This document shows, piece after piece, positions 52,068-61,409 of a DNA stretch of 64,000 bases. The position numbers and the translations under genes were made by a program. This stretch comes from Streptomyces sp. NBC_00078 (GTDB lineage Bacteria > Actinomycetota > Actinomycetes > Streptomycetales > Streptomycetaceae). Each line of letters begins with the position of its first letter. Position 1 is the stretch's first letter. The notes beneath the pieces were generated by a model. That model was not told the origin of the DNA. It searched no databases and saw nothing but the letters and a program-made list of their open reading frames with translations. The stretch covers positions 7,254,001 to 7,318,000 of the forward strand of contig NZ_JAPELX010000001.1 in NCBI RefSeq assembly GCF_026343335.1, in the 5' to 3' direction.

Positions 52068-52643
52068 ATGGAACAGACTGCGTTGCGTCCCAAGCCGATG
52101 CCCGGCCGGGAACCCGGCGGTGGTGGCAAGCCCGGCACCGCCCGGCGCCCGCACGCCGCGCGACGGCGTGGCCGACGCCTCAGGGCCCTGGCGTTCGGCC
52201 TGTTCGTCGGGGCGGTCCTGGTGCTGGCCGGGGTCGGTCTCGGCACGGTCGGCGCCACGGTCATCGGCCTGAGCAAACTCGCCGACCTGCAGCATCAGAC
52301 ACCGAGGCAGCCTTCTGCCGCGCCCCACCCCAGCACATCGGCCCAGGCCCAGGCCTCACCCGCGTCCCCGGCACCGCCCGCCGCGACCCTGGGCCTGGAG
52401 GCCGTCGACGCCGAGAAGGCGGGAGCGCTGGTCGTCGGCGTCCACATCCCCGGCCCGGGCTACTCGGCGGGCCTGGTCCGCGGTGACGTACTCCTCGCGT
52501 TCGGAAGGACCCGTGTCGACTCGGCCGCCGACCTCGCCCGCGCCGTCGCACACGCCCGCTCCGGTTCCGCGACCACCCTGACTGTCCGTCATCGCAGCGG
52601 CGGCTACCAGCAGTTGACCGCCGTACCGGGAATCGTCACATGA
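52068..52643 (+). CDS. Membrane-anchored PDZ domain protein
   Basis: 191 residues. Basic cytosolic N-terminus (ARRPHAARRRGRRLR), one TM helix (LAFGLFVGAVLVLAGVGLGTV), a Ser/Ala/Pro/Gln linker, then a PDZ domain: LGLEAVDAEKAGALVVGVHIPGPGYSAGLVRGDVLLAFG with DSAADLARAVAHARSG. It has no protease domain, so it likely binds partner C-termini or folds outside the membrane. Start ATG follows CGGAGG. Frequently seen beside geosmin synthase in Streptomyces, though a link is not shown. Confidence 0.85.
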   Translation: MEQTALRPKPMPGREPGGGGKPGTARRPHAARRRGRRLRALAFGLFVGAVLVLAGVGLGTVGATVIGLSKLADLQHQTPRQPSAAPHPSTSAQAQASPASPAPPAATLGLEAVDAEKAGALVVGVHIPGPGYSAGLVRGDVLLAFGRTRVDSAADLARAVAHARSGSATTLTVRHRSGGYQQLTAVPGIVT

Positions 52644-52743
52644 CCGGCCGGAGGCCTCCGTCGACCGGGTGCGGGAAGGCCGGGTGGGAGAAGGGCTGAT
52701 ACGCCGGGAAAAACAGTGGCCCGACCCCGCGGCACCGACCACG

Positions 52744-53382
52744 ATGATCCTCATGCTGAGCACCCTCCTCGCCTTCCTCGGCGCCTGCACCTGACCGCCG
52801 CCTCGCCCGGCCCCAGCACCGTGCTGATCATCAAGCAGTCGCTGCGCAGCAGACGCTCCGGCTTCCTCACCGTGCTCGGCAACGAGACCGGCGTCTTCGG
52901 CCGGGGCGTCGTCGCAGCGTTCGGCCTGACCGCGCTGCCGGCGGCGTCCGAAGCGGCGTACGCCGTGATGCGGATCGTCGGCGCGGTCGTCCTGGTGGGC
53001 TTCGGCATCCAGGCATTGCGGCAGGCGCGGCGCACGGGTGGTACCGCGGGAGGCTGGGAGAGCGAGGAGAAGAGCGGCTGGGCCGCCCACCGTGGCGGGC
53101 CGCTGCTCAACCTCGCCAACCCCAAGGCGGCGATCTTCGCCATGTCCTTCCTGCCGCAGTTCGTCTCCGACGGCGCCCCCCACCTGCCGCGATGGTGGCG
53201 CTCGCCGCTCTCCGGGCCGTCTACGAGGTCGGCTACCACGGCCTGTATGTGTGGTTCGTCGGCCGGATGAGGGCCAGTCCTGTCCCGCGCCGGGGTGCGC
53301 CGCCGCCTGGAGCAGGTCTCCGGGGGCGTGCTGCTCCTCGGTGTCCGTCTCGCCCTGGAAAGCCGACGCCGCGGCCCGGTGA
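52744..53382 (+). pseudogene. LysE/RhtB-family amino acid exporter, broken by several frameshifts
   Basis: The gene can be read only by changing frame. From the first frame MLSTLLAFLGACT ends in a stop. The next frame gives SPGPSTVLIIKQSLRSRRSG, FLTVLGNETGVF, LLNLANPKAAIFAMSFLPQF. A third frame (from 53192) gives MVALAALRAVYEVGYHGLYV and WFVGRM. A fourth reading resumes as LEQVSGGVLL. Conserved LysE motifs are all there, so this was a working exporter until recently. No single frame encodes a full protein. Confidence 0.85.
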
Positions 53383-53484
53383 AGCACCCGAAAGATCCGC
53401 AGACCGGTCGCGCGGCCCTCTCTGTCCGGGCAGGATGCTGCCCGTAGTCCCTTGTGGTCCCTACACTCGCCCCGGGAGGACCGG

Positions 53485-54612
53485 ATGACCGGCAGCACGA
53501 GCGCGCCCTTCACCGCCGACGACTACCGGGCCCGCATGGACCGCGCCGCGGGTGCCGCCGCCGAGGCCGGTCTCGCCGGGCTCCTGGTGGCACCGGGGCC
53601 GGACCTGGTGTGGCTCACCGGATACGCCCCCACCGCGGCCACCGAACGGCTCACCCTGCTGGTTCTCGCGCAGGGGCGGGCCCCCGTCCTGGTCGTCCCC
53701 ACGCTGGAGGCCCCGGACGCGGCGAAGGCGGTCGGCGCGTCCGCACTGAACCTGCGTGACTGGACCGACGGCAAGGACCCCTACGCCGCGACCGCCGCCC
53801 TGCTCGACAGCACCGGCCGCTTCGGCGTCAGTGACAACGCCTGGGCGATGCACCTGCTCGGCCTGCAGCGCGCGCTGCCCGGCACCGCCTACGCGGCCCT
53901 CTCCGAGGCCCTGCCGATGCTGCGCGCCGTCAAGGACGCGGTGGAACTGGACCTGATGGCGGCCGCGGGCGCGGCCGCGGACGCGACGTTCGAGGAGATC
54001 AGGAAGGTTCCCTTCGCCGGCCGCCTGGAGTCCGAGGTCGGCGCCGACCTCGCCGGGCTGCTGCGGCGGTTCGGCCACTCACAGGTCGACTTCACCATCG
54101 TCGCCTCCGGCCCGAACGGCGCCAACCCGCACCATGAGGTGGGCGAGCGCGTCATCGAGCGCGGCGACATGGTCGTGCTTGACTTCGGCGGCCTCAGGGA
54201 CGGCTACGGGTCCGACACCTCCCGCACGGTCCACGTCGGCGAGCCCACCGACGAGGAACGGCGGGTGCACGACCTGGTGCGCGAGGCCCAGGAGGCGGGC
54301 TTCCGGGCGGTGCGGCCCGGTGCCGCCTGCCAGGAGGTCGACCGTGCGGCCCGTGCGGTGATCGCCGACGCCGGGTACGGCGAGTACTTCATCCACCGCA
54401 CCGGGCACGGCATCGGCGTCACCACGCACGAGCCGCCCTACATGATCGAGGGCGAACGGCAGCCCCTCGTGCCCGGCATGTGCTTCTCCGTGGAGCCCGG
54501 TGTGTATCTGCCCGGCCGTTTCGGTGTGCGCATCGAGGACATCGTGACGGTCACCGAGGACGGCGGCCGCCGCCTCAACAACACCGACCGCGAGATGGTC
54601 ATAGTGGACTGA
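53485..54612 (+). CDS. M24 metallopeptidase (Xaa-Pro aminopeptidase-like)
   Basis: 375 residues. N-terminal creatinase-like domain (GLLVAPGPDLVWLTGYAP), then pita-bread catalytic domain. Metal ligands: VVLDFGGLRDGYGSDTSRT (two Asp near residues 235 and 246), HRTGHGIGVTTHEPP (His near 313), SVEPGVYLP (Glu) and VRIEDIVTVTEDG (Glu). Removes an N-terminal residue before Pro, probably dipeptides in the cytosol. ATG 53485 follows GGGAGGA by 5 bases. Alone in its transcript, after the LysE remnant. Confidence 0.92.
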   Translation: MTGSTSAPFTADDYRARMDRAAGAAAEAGLAGLLVAPGPDLVWLTGYAPTAATERLTLLVLAQGRAPVLVVPTLEAPDAAKAVGASALNLRDWTDGKDPYAATAALLDSTGRFGVSDNAWAMHLLGLQRALPGTAYAALSEALPMLRAVKDAVELDLMAAAGAAADATFEEIRKVPFAGRLESEVGADLAGLLRRFGHSQVDFTIVASGPNGANPHHEVGERVIERGDMVVLDFGGLRDGYGSDTSRTVHVGEPTDEERRVHDLVREAQEAGFRAVRPGAACQEVDRAARAVIADAGYGEYFIHRTGHGIGVTTHEPPYMIEGERQPLVPGMCFSVEPGVYLPGRFGVRIEDIVTVTEDGGRRLNNTDREMVIVD

Positions 54613-54660
54613 GCCACCTTAAGGAGCCCCCGTCCACCCTCGAGTGACAACGGCGCGACC

Positions 54661-55608
54661 ATGACCCAGGCACCGACACCCACCGCGGACACCGTCCGCC
54701 GGCTGGTCAGCTCCCTGCTCAAGGGGGGCGCGAGCGGGGCCGCAGGACCCGAGGTGCGGCCCGTCGCCGAGGGCGGTGAGCACTCCACCTGGTGGGTCGG
54801 CACCCGCCATGTGCTGCGCCTCGCCCTCGACCGCGAGACCGCCGTGCGCCAGCGCCGCGAACTGCGCCTGCGCGATGTCGTGCGCCCGCATCTGCCGGTG
54901 GCGGTGCCGATGAGCGTGGCGCACGGGGAGTGGGCGCCGGGGCTCACGTACACGCTCGACACGGTGGTGCCCGGTGGCTCGGGCGAGGAGTACGACGTGT
55001 CCGCCGTCGGGGAGGCCGACCTCGCGGGGCTGCTCACCGGGCTGCGCGAGGTGCCCGCCCGGCAGGCCGAGACCCTGGGCGTCCCGCGTACCGCCCCGCG
55101 CTCCCTGGAGGCCCTGCGCAGGGCCGCCGAGAAGTGTGCCGTGCGCCTCGCCGCGGCCGACGAGTTCGACCCAGGCCGCCTCCACCAGCTCAGCGCCTCC
55201 GCCGCCGTCCAGCTCGCCGCCCAGCCCGGCACCGCCGTCCTCGTCCACCACGGCCTCAAGGGCGAGCACCTCGTGGTCAGTGCCGAGGGCCGGGTGCGGG
55301 GCATCCTCGACTGGACCGACGCGGCCGTCGGCGACCCGGCCGAGGACATCGCGGGCCTGGCGATCGCCGTCGGCTCCCCGGCCGCCGTCCGCGCCGCCAC
55401 GCTGGCGGGCTACGGAGCCCGGCCGTGTCTGCGCGGCCTGTGGCTGGCCCGGTGCGACACGGTGATCCGCCTGTCCGAACGCCTGGGCGGCGGCGACAGT
55501 CCCCTGCCGCTGCTGCGGACCCGGCTGCGACGCGCCTGGGAGGCGATCCTGCTGGAGCGCGTGACGGAATTCCGGGACGAGGACGAGGACGCCGACGGGG
55601 AGCTGTAG
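54661..55608 (+). CDS. APH-fold phosphotransferase-like protein with altered catalytic loop
   Basis: 315 residues. N lobe VRPVAEGGEHSTWWVGTRHVLRLALD, C lobe with metal loop GILDWTDAAVGDPAEDIAGL. The catalytic loop is VLVHHGLKGEHLVV, where relatives in this subfamily have a HxDLKGEHLL pattern. The catalytic Asp is replaced by Gly. Activity on an antibiotic or other small molecule is doubtful. No convincing Shine-Dalgarno is seen before ATG 54661. It converges with treZ at 11 bases distance. Confidence 0.82.
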   Translation: MTQAPTPTADTVRRLVSSLLKGGASGAAGPEVRPVAEGGEHSTWWVGTRHVLRLALDRETAVRQRRELRLRDVVRPHLPVAVPMSVAHGEWAPGLTYTLDTVVPGGSGEEYDVSAVGEADLAGLLTGLREVPARQAETLGVPRTAPRSLEALRRAAEKCAVRLAAADEFDPGRLHQLSASAAVQLAAQPGTAVLVHHGLKGEHLVVSAEGRVRGILDWTDAAVGDPAEDIAGLAIAVGSPAAVRAATLAGYGARPCLRGLWLARCDTVIRLSERLGGGDSPLPLLRTRLRRAWEAILLERVTEFRDEDEDADGEL

Positions 55609-55619
55609 AGGCCGTCCGT

Positions 55620-57365
55620 TCAGGCCTGCAGCAGCACCACGCACGACTCCCCGGGCAGGTGCAGCACGCCGTCCGCGTCCGGCGCGCCCACCTGCTCCCA
55701 GGCGGCCAGCACGCGCGCGGGACGGGTGCCCAGCGGGACGGCCGCCGGTGCCTTGGCGAGGTTCACCACCACCCGGACGTCCCCGCGGCGAAAGGCGAGC
55801 CAGCGATCCCGCTCGTCGTACGCCACCTTGGTGTCGGCGAGGTCGGGATCGGTCAGGTCTGCCTGCTCGTGCCGGAGCGCGATGAGCCTGCGGTACCAGG
55901 CCAGCACGCGCGCGTGGGGCTCGTTGCCGGGCTCCGTCCAGTCCAGGCAGGAGCGGTCGCGGGTCGCAGGGTCCTGCGGATCCGGTACGTCCTCCTCCGC
56001 CCAGCCGTGCTCCGCGAACTCCCGCCGCCTGCCCCGCCGTACGGCCTCGGCGAGTTCCGGATCGGTGTGGTCGGTGAAGAACTGCCAGGGGGTGCCGGCC
56101 GCCCACTCCTCGCCCATGAACAGCATCGGGGTGAAGGGCGCGGTGAGGGTGAGCGTGGCCGCGCAGGCGAGCAGGCCGGGGGAGAGGATCGCCGCAAGCC
56201 GGTCTCCCTGCGCGCGATTGCCCACCTGGTCGTGCGTCTGGCTGTACCCGAGGAGCCGGTGCCCGGCCACACGCGTACGGTCCAGGGGGCGCCCGTGGTG
56301 GCGGCCGCGGAAGCTGGAGTACGTGTCGTCGTGGAAGTAGCCGCCGCTGAGCGTCTTGGCGAGCGCGGCGAAAGGAGCGCGTGCGAAGTCGCCGTAGTAG
56401 CCCTGGGACTCGCCGGTCAGCGCGGTGTGCAGGGCGTGGTGGAAGTCGTCGTTCCACTGTGCGTGCAGACCGAGGCCGCCCTCCGCGCGGGCGGTGATCA
56501 GCCGCGGGTCGTTCAGGTCGGACTCGGCGATCAGGAACAGCGGCCGGCCCAGCTCGGTGGCGAGGGTGTCCACGGCCGTGGACAGCTCCTCCAGGAAGTG
56601 GCACGCGCGCGTGTCCGCCAGCGCGTGCACCGCGTCCAGGCGCAGCCCGTCGAACCGGTAGTCACGCAGCCAGGCCAGCGTGCTGCCCACCAGATAGGCC
56701 CGGACCTCGTCCGAACCGGGAGCGTCGAGATTGACCGCGGACCCCCAGGGCGTGTGGTGCGTGTCCGTGAAATACGGGCCGAACGCCGGCAGGTAGTTGC
56801 CCGAGGGACCGAGGTGGTTGTGTACGACGTCCAGGACCACGCCCAGGCCCAGTTCGTGCGCCCGGTCGACGAACCGTTTCAGCGCCTCGGGGCCGCCGTA
56901 GGGCTCGTGCACCGCCCACAGCGAGACCCCCTCGTAGCCCCAGCCGTGCCGTCCGGGGAAGGGGCACAGCGGCATCAACTCGACGTGCGTGACGCCCAGT
57001 TCAACCAGGTGCCCCAGCCGCTCCGCGGCCGCGTCCAGGGTGCCTTCCGGGGTGTAGGTGCCCACGTGGAGTTCGTAGAGGACCGCGCCGGGCAGCGGGC
57101 GTCCGGCCCACTCGGTGTGCCACGCGTACCGCCCGTGGTCGACGACGGCGCTCAGCCCGTCCGGTCCGTCCGGCTGTCTGCGCGAACGCGGGTCGGGCAG
57201 CACGGGGCCGTCGTCCACGGCGAACCCGTACCGCGAGCCGTCCCGCGCCTCGGCCTCTCCTCGCCACCAGCCCTTCCGTTCCGGATGGCGCTCCAACGCG
57301 CGCGTGGCGCCGTCGCACTGGAGCGTCACACGGCCGGCCTGCGGTGCCCACACCTCGAACTGCAC
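55620..57365 (-). CDS. treZ: Malto-oligosyltrehalose trehalohydrolase
   Basis: 581 residues from GTG 57365 (VQFEVWAPQAG), with AAGGGGA 8 bases upstream. N-terminal carbohydrate-binding beta domain, then GH13 TIM barrel: YELHVGTYTPEGTLD, VVLDVVHNHLGPSGNYL, DGLRLDAVHALAD (catalytic Asp), LFLIAESDLNDPRLI (acid Glu) and GYSQTHDQVGNR (third Asp). Releases trehalose from maltooligosyltrehalose made by TreY, which is encoded at 61524. The TreX debranching enzyme, often adjacent, is not in the window. Trehalose is a spore and osmotic protectant. Confidence 0.95.
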   Translation of the reverse strand: MQFEVWAPQAGRVTLQCDGATRALERHPERKGWWRGEAEARDGSRYGFAVDDGPVLPDPRSRRQPDGPDGLSAVVDHGRYAWHTEWAGRPLPGAVLYELHVGTYTPEGTLDAAAERLGHLVELGVTHVELMPLCPFPGRHGWGYEGVSLWAVHEPYGGPEALKRFVDRAHELGLGVVLDVVHNHLGPSGNYLPAFGPYFTDTHHTPWGSAVNLDAPGSDEVRAYLVGSTLAWLRDYRFDGLRLDAVHALADTRACHFLEELSTAVDTLATELGRPLFLIAESDLNDPRLITARAEGGLGLHAQWNDDFHHALHTALTGESQGYYGDFARAPFAALAKTLSGGYFHDDTYSSFRGRHHGRPLDRTRVAGHRLLGYSQTHDQVGNRAQGDRLAAILSPGLLACAATLTLTAPFTPMLFMGEEWAAGTPWQFFTDHTDPELAEAVRRGRRREFAEHGWAEEDVPDPQDPATRDRSCLDWTEPGNEPHARVLAWYRRLIALRHEQADLTDPDLADTKVAYDERDRWLAFRRGDVRVVVNLAKAPAAVPLGTRPARVLAAWEQVGAPDADGVLHLPGESCVVLLQA

Positions 57366-57537
57366 GGACGGTCCCCTTCGTCTGCTCACCGTGATGTAGC
57401 CCGACCATGGTGCTTCAAACGGGATCAATCCGCTTTCGAATCCTCCCTTTTGCGGCTGGTGTCGTCAGGTACGCGCGCGTGGCGGGCGTTTTCTCGTTTT
57501 CTGGACACCCGCAGTCGGCTGACCGACAATCACGAAC

Positions 57538-58089
57538 GTGACGTCGTCCTTCGAGTTCAACACGTACCCCGCGCGGCTCTCCGACGCGGAGCGCGACAAG
57601 GCGCTGCAGGTGCTGCGTGACGGCGTCGCCATGGGAAGGCTGTCGCACGACACGTTCATCCGCCGCATGGAGCTGGCCCTCGCCGCCCGCCGCTCGGACG
57701 AACTCGTGGTCCTCACCGCCGACCTCCCCCAGGAGAGCCGCTTCTCGCGCCTGGTGTTCGGCACCGTGGAGGCGGTCTCCGGCTTCACGGTACGGCTGCG
57801 CAGGGCCTGGCAGGCCGAGCGTCTGCCCAAGCTGCTGCTGCCGCACCCCGCCGGCGGCCATCCGCTGCGCATCGGACGAGATCCGGCCAACGGACTGCGT
57901 CTCACGCATGAAACCGTGTCCCGCGTGCACGCCGAACTCAGCCGCCAGGGCGGCACATGGGTGCTGCGCGACCTCGGCTCGACCAACGGCACCACGGTGA
58001 ACGGGCGGCGGGTCATCGGCGCCGCCGTCGTGCGCGAGGGCGATCAGGTCGGCTTCGGACGGATGTCGTTCCGGCTCGCCGTCGACTGA
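57538..58089 (+). CDS. DUF1707 and FHA domain protein
   Basis: 183 residues. Residues 15-65 are DUF1707 (RLSDAERDKALQVLRDGVAM, GRLSHDTFIRRMELALAA). After a short linker a forkhead-associated domain follows: LRIGRDPANGLRLTHETVSRVHAELS then LRDLGSTNGTTVNG. The Arg/Ser/Asn phosphothreonine-binding residues are present, so it should bind phosphorylated kinase targets. GTG 57538. Divergent from treZ with 172 bases between. Confidence 0.9.
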   Translation: MTSSFEFNTYPARLSDAERDKALQVLRDGVAMGRLSHDTFIRRMELALAARRSDELVVLTADLPQESRFSRLVFGTVEAVSGFTVRLRRAWQAERLPKLLLPHPAGGHPLRIGRDPANGLRLTHETVSRVHAELSRQGGTWVLRDLGSTNGTTVNGRRVIGAAVVREGDQVGFGRMSFRLAVD

Positions 58090-58250
58090 GGGGCCGACTC
58101 AGTCACCCCTTAGCTATGGCCTGAGCATGACACGGCGTTGACGTGCTGTGATGGCCCAAATCGGTTTCCCCTCCATGGTGTTGACGTACCCCTCAAGTCG
58201 TGACTGACTGTGCGTACGCCATGTACATCAGGTGAAGCGACGGCGCCACA

Positions 58251-59615
58251 TTGTGGAGGTGCGTCCTGCCGACACTCCTCCGCTACCCGACCGTCGACGA
58301 ACTCGGCGCGCGGGCGGCAGCGCTCGTCGCCCGCCGTCCCGCGGACGCTCGTCTACGCCGTGCCGGCACCTCCCGCGCGGGCACCCCGATGTGGCTGCTT
58401 TCCGTCGGTCACGGCAGCCGGCAGGCTCTCGTCGTCGCCGGGCCGCACGCCAACGAACCCGTCGGCGGCGCCACCGTGCTGCGCCTCGCCGAACGAGCCC
58501 TCGCCGACCCGAGGTTCACCGAGGGCGCCGACGCCACCTGGAACCTGCTGCTCTCCCTCGACCCCGACGGCCTGCGCCGCAACGAGGGCTGGCTGCAGGG
58601 CCCGTACACCCTCGGCCGCTACTTCCGGAACTTCTTCCGGCCCGGCTTCCTGGAACAGCCCGAATGGCTGCCCGACGGCGCGGCGGGCGCCGCGCTGCCG
58701 GAGACCCGCACCCTGCTCGACCTCCAGGACGAACTGCGGCCCTTCCTGCAGTGCTCCCTGCACGGCGTCGACGTCGGCGGCGGCTTCGTCGAACTCACCC
58801 GCGACCTGCCGGGCCTCGCGGGACGCGTCGCCCACACCGCCGACCGTCTGGGCATCCCACGCGAACTCGGCCCGTACGACACCCTGTACTGGCCGAGCCT
58901 GGGCCCCGCCGTCTACCGCATCCCGCCGCCCCGCATCGGCGATCTGGCAGCGGCCATCACCGAGGCCGCCGTCGAGTCGACCTGGTTCCACCCGCACCGG
59001 CACGGCACGGTGACGGCGGTCGTCGAGGCACCCATGTGGGGTGTGGCGGCCGTGGAGGACGGCTCCCCGCCTACCGACGCCACCGCGGTGCTGCGTACGG
59101 TCAGCCACACGCTGCGCCAGGACTCCCGGCTCCTGGAGGTGTTCCTCGCGCGGCTCAGGCCCCACCTCGCGGGTACGCGGGACGCGGCCGCACTGCTCGC
59201 TCCCGTGGACGACTACTTACTGGTCTGCCCCGGCCTCGCCGACGCGTGGGACCCCGATGTCGCCGACGGGGCGCGCTCGCTCCCGCCGCTCAGCACCGCC
59301 CATCTGGCCGCCCTGCGTATCGCCGGGCGGCGGCTCGCGCTGCGGACCGCGGGGCTGCTGCACCAGCTCGTGACCGGCGCCGGCCGCGACCCGGCGGGCG
59401 TACTGCCGGACCTGGACCGCCTCATCGAGGAGTGGTGCGCCGACTACCGCGACGGCATCGGAGCGCGGTGGATACCGGTCGCGCGCCAGGTGGAGTACCA
59501 GTCGCGCGTGGTGCTCGCCGCGTTCGAACTCGCCGGGCGCCACGCCCCCGCGTTCTCCCGTTCGGGTGAGCCGGACTGGGGTTCCCAGGCCGCCGTGCCG
59601 ATGCATCAGGAATGA
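58251..59615 (+). CDS. M14 zinc carboxypeptidase-like protein
   Basis: About 454 residues. Zinc site: VAGPHANEPVGGATVL near residue 66 (His and Glu of HxxE), with the third ligand His in CSLHGVDVGGGF near 169; a Glu in TAVVEAPMW is a candidate general base. The start is unsettled. TTG 58251 opens the frame, but GGAGG at 58255-58259 points to CTG 58266 (LPTLLRYPTVDELG), where the paralogue at 60054 also begins. No signal peptide, so it acts inside the cell. The stop overlaps the inhibitor gene start by 4 bases. A paralogue lies on the other side. Confidence 0.8.
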   Translation: MWRCVLPTLLRYPTVDELGARAAALVARRPADARLRRAGTSRAGTPMWLLSVGHGSRQALVVAGPHANEPVGGATVLRLAERALADPRFTEGADATWNLLLSLDPDGLRRNEGWLQGPYTLGRYFRNFFRPGFLEQPEWLPDGAAGAALPETRTLLDLQDELRPFLQCSLHGVDVGGGFVELTRDLPGLAGRVAHTADRLGIPRELGPYDTLYWPSLGPAVYRIPPPRIGDLAAAITEAAVESTWFHPHRHGTVTAVVEAPMWGVAAVEDGSPPTDATAVLRTVSHTLRQDSRLLEVFLARLRPHLAGTRDAAALLAPVDDYLLVCPGLADAWDPDVADGARSLPPLSTAHLAALRIAGRRLALRTAGLLHQLVTGAGRDPAGVLPDLDRLIEEWCADYRDGIGARWIPVARQVEYQSRVVLAAFELAGRHAPAFSRSGEPDWGSQAAVPMHQE

Positions 59616-60028
59616 CGATCAGCACCACAGCGAAAGCGGTACGAGGCGGTCTGCTGGCGGCCGCCCTCCTTGTCGCCGGCGCGGCCCCCGCCCAGGCGAT
59701 GGCCCGGCACTTCCCGCCGGGCGACTGGCTCTACCTCACGGTCACCAAGGGCGACGCCCGCTCCGGCCCCGGCCACGGCACCCTGCTGATGTGCGACCCG
59801 CCCGAGGGCCACACCCGAGCGGCCGAGGCGTGCAGTGAACTGGCGGCGGCCGACGGCGACATCTCCCGGATCCCGGCGAAGGACCGCTTCTGCCCGATGA
59901 TCTACGCACCGGTGACCGTCCACGCGAGCGGGCAGTGGAGCGGCCGGCGGGTCGACTACACCCAGACCTACTCCAGCACGTGCTTCATGGGCGCGCGCAC
60001 GGGATCGGTCTTCGCACTGGACGGCTGA
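59612..60028 (+). CDS. Subtilisin inhibitor-like (SSI family) secreted protein
   Basis: 138 residues. Signal peptide with core GGLLAAALLVAGAAPAQA, then mature inhibitor WLYLTVTKGDARSG, CDPPEGHTRAAEAC, and the reactive loop CPMIYAPV with Met96 at P1 as in the original SSI. Four Cys form the two family disulfides. SSI blocks extracellular serine proteases. Its ATG overlaps the M14 stop by 4 bases (ATGA), unusual for an SSI gene, which normally has its own promoter. Translation coupling with a peptidase gene suggests a shared signal. Confidence 0.93.
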   Translation: MTISTTAKAVRGGLLAAALLVAGAAPAQAMARHFPPGDWLYLTVTKGDARSGPGHGTLLMCDPPEGHTRAAEACSELAAADGDISRIPAKDRFCPMIYAPVTVHASGQWSGRRVDYTQTYSSTCFMGARTGSVFALDG

Positions 60029-60053
60029 TCCCGGGGATCACGAGCCCACGCCG

Positions 60054-61304
60054 TCACGCCGCCCGGTCGCGCGCACACCGAGCCGCCGTGACGACCGTAC
60101 GGGACTGGTGCTCGACCTGGTGCTCCAGAGGCACCCAGCGCGCGCGGAAACGCTCGGCGAAGGAGTCGCTCCAGGTCGCCACGAGCTGCTCCAGACCCGG
60201 TGCCGCACGGTCGCCGCTCTCCCGCAGGACCCGTAGCAGCATGGCCGCCGCCCGCAGCGGCAGGCGGCGGCCGAACGCGTCCACACTGCCGACGTACGCC
60301 ATCGTGTCGTCGGCGGGAGGCGTGTGGATCCAGTCCGCGGCCAGGCCCGGAACCACTTCCAGCGCCCACTTGGCGGCCCGCAGCAGCGGCCCCTCGACGC
60401 CCTCCAGACGAGGCAGCGCCTCGTCGAGCACCCGCTCCACCTCCAGCGCGTCCCGCAGCAGCCGGCGGGCCAGCCGTCCGATCGCCGCCGCCGGCTCGGG
60501 ATGCGGAGCAGGGTCGGCCACCAGGTCGCTGGCCCACATCGGCACCTCGACCACCGCCGTCAGACCGCCGTGGCGGTGGGTGGCGTACCAGGTGCTGCGG
60601 CGGGCGTCGTCGGGCATGCTCGGGTACGCGGCACCCGCGCCGGGGGAGGGCATCACATGCACTCCGGGCCCGGACGCGGCCCAGCCGGCGGCGTCCGAGG
60701 CGCCCGTCTCCACCGGGATGTGCAGCTGCGCTGCGGACTTGGCGAACGGCTCGGCGAGACCGGGTACGTCCTTCGTCAACTGGACCCAGCTGCCGCCCAG
60801 ATCCGTGGCGTGCAGGGTCACCTGGAGGTAGGGGCGCAGTTCGTCGATGACCCGGGTCAGCGCGCGCGTCTCGGGCGGCAGCCGGTGCGGCGGCAGCACG
60901 GACGGCGACCACTCCGGCTGCTCCTCGGCCGCGGGCCGGAAGAACCCCAGGTGGTAGTCGAAGAGACTGCGCGGCGCCGGGGTGACGTGCAGGCTCGCCC
61001 CGTCAGGGTCGGCGCAGAGCAGGAAGTGCCAGGACGTGCCCGCACGCAACTCACGCTCGGACAGCACTCGTTCGGCGAGCGCGAGGAGCGTCGAGCCGCC
61101 GACCGGCTCGTTGGCGTGGGCGCCCGCGACGACCAGCACGGCACGCCGGGCACGGCCCACCGACAGCAGGTGCAGGGGCCGGCCCGCCCTGGAGACGCCG
61201 ACCTGCCGCAGCGTGCACAGGCCAGGTCTCTGGGCGGCCAACAACCTTGCGAACGAAACGAGTTGGGGCACGGTGGGGTAGCACAGCTGCGGCAGGAGAC
61301 TCAC
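60054..61304 (-). CDS. M14 zinc carboxypeptidase-like protein, paralogue of the 58251 gene
   Basis: 416 residues from GTG 61304 (MSLLPQLCYPTVPQLVSF). Zinc site VAGAHANEPVGGSTL near residue 71, third ligand in VTLHATDLGGSW and TAVVEVPMW, each matching the plus-strand paralogue. The frame extends to 61346 but a promoter-like TTGACA at 61365-61360 fits a start further in. Stops 25 bases from the SSI gene, so the two peptidases flank the inhibitor. Substrate is unknown. Confidence 0.85.
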   Translation of the reverse strand: MSLLPQLCYPTVPQLVSFARLLAAQRPGLCTLRQVGVSRAGRPLHLLSVGRARRAVLVVAGAHANEPVGGSTLLALAERVLSERELRAGTSWHFLLCADPDGASLHVTPAPRSLFDYHLGFFRPAAEEQPEWSPSVLPPHRLPPETRALTRVIDELRPYLQVTLHATDLGGSWVQLTKDVPGLAEPFAKSAAQLHIPVETGASDAAGWAASGPGVHVMPSPGAGAAYPSMPDDARRSTWYATHRHGGLTAVVEVPMWASDLVADPAPHPEPAAAIGRLARRLLRDALEVERVLDEALPRLEGVEGPLLRAAKWALEVVPGLAADWIHTPPADDTMAYVGSVDAFGRRLPLRAAAMLLRVLRESGDRAAPGLEQLVATWSDSFAERFRARWVPLEHQVEHQSRTVVTAARCARDRAA

Positions 61305-61409
61305 CCCCGTCAGGTCCGCCCGGCTCGGCCATCCGCAGTACCCCACGCTCTCTGTGAAGTGTCAAGGACGCCATGGGGAGGCGCCAGGGGGCGCCGGGAT
61401 GCATTTAGC

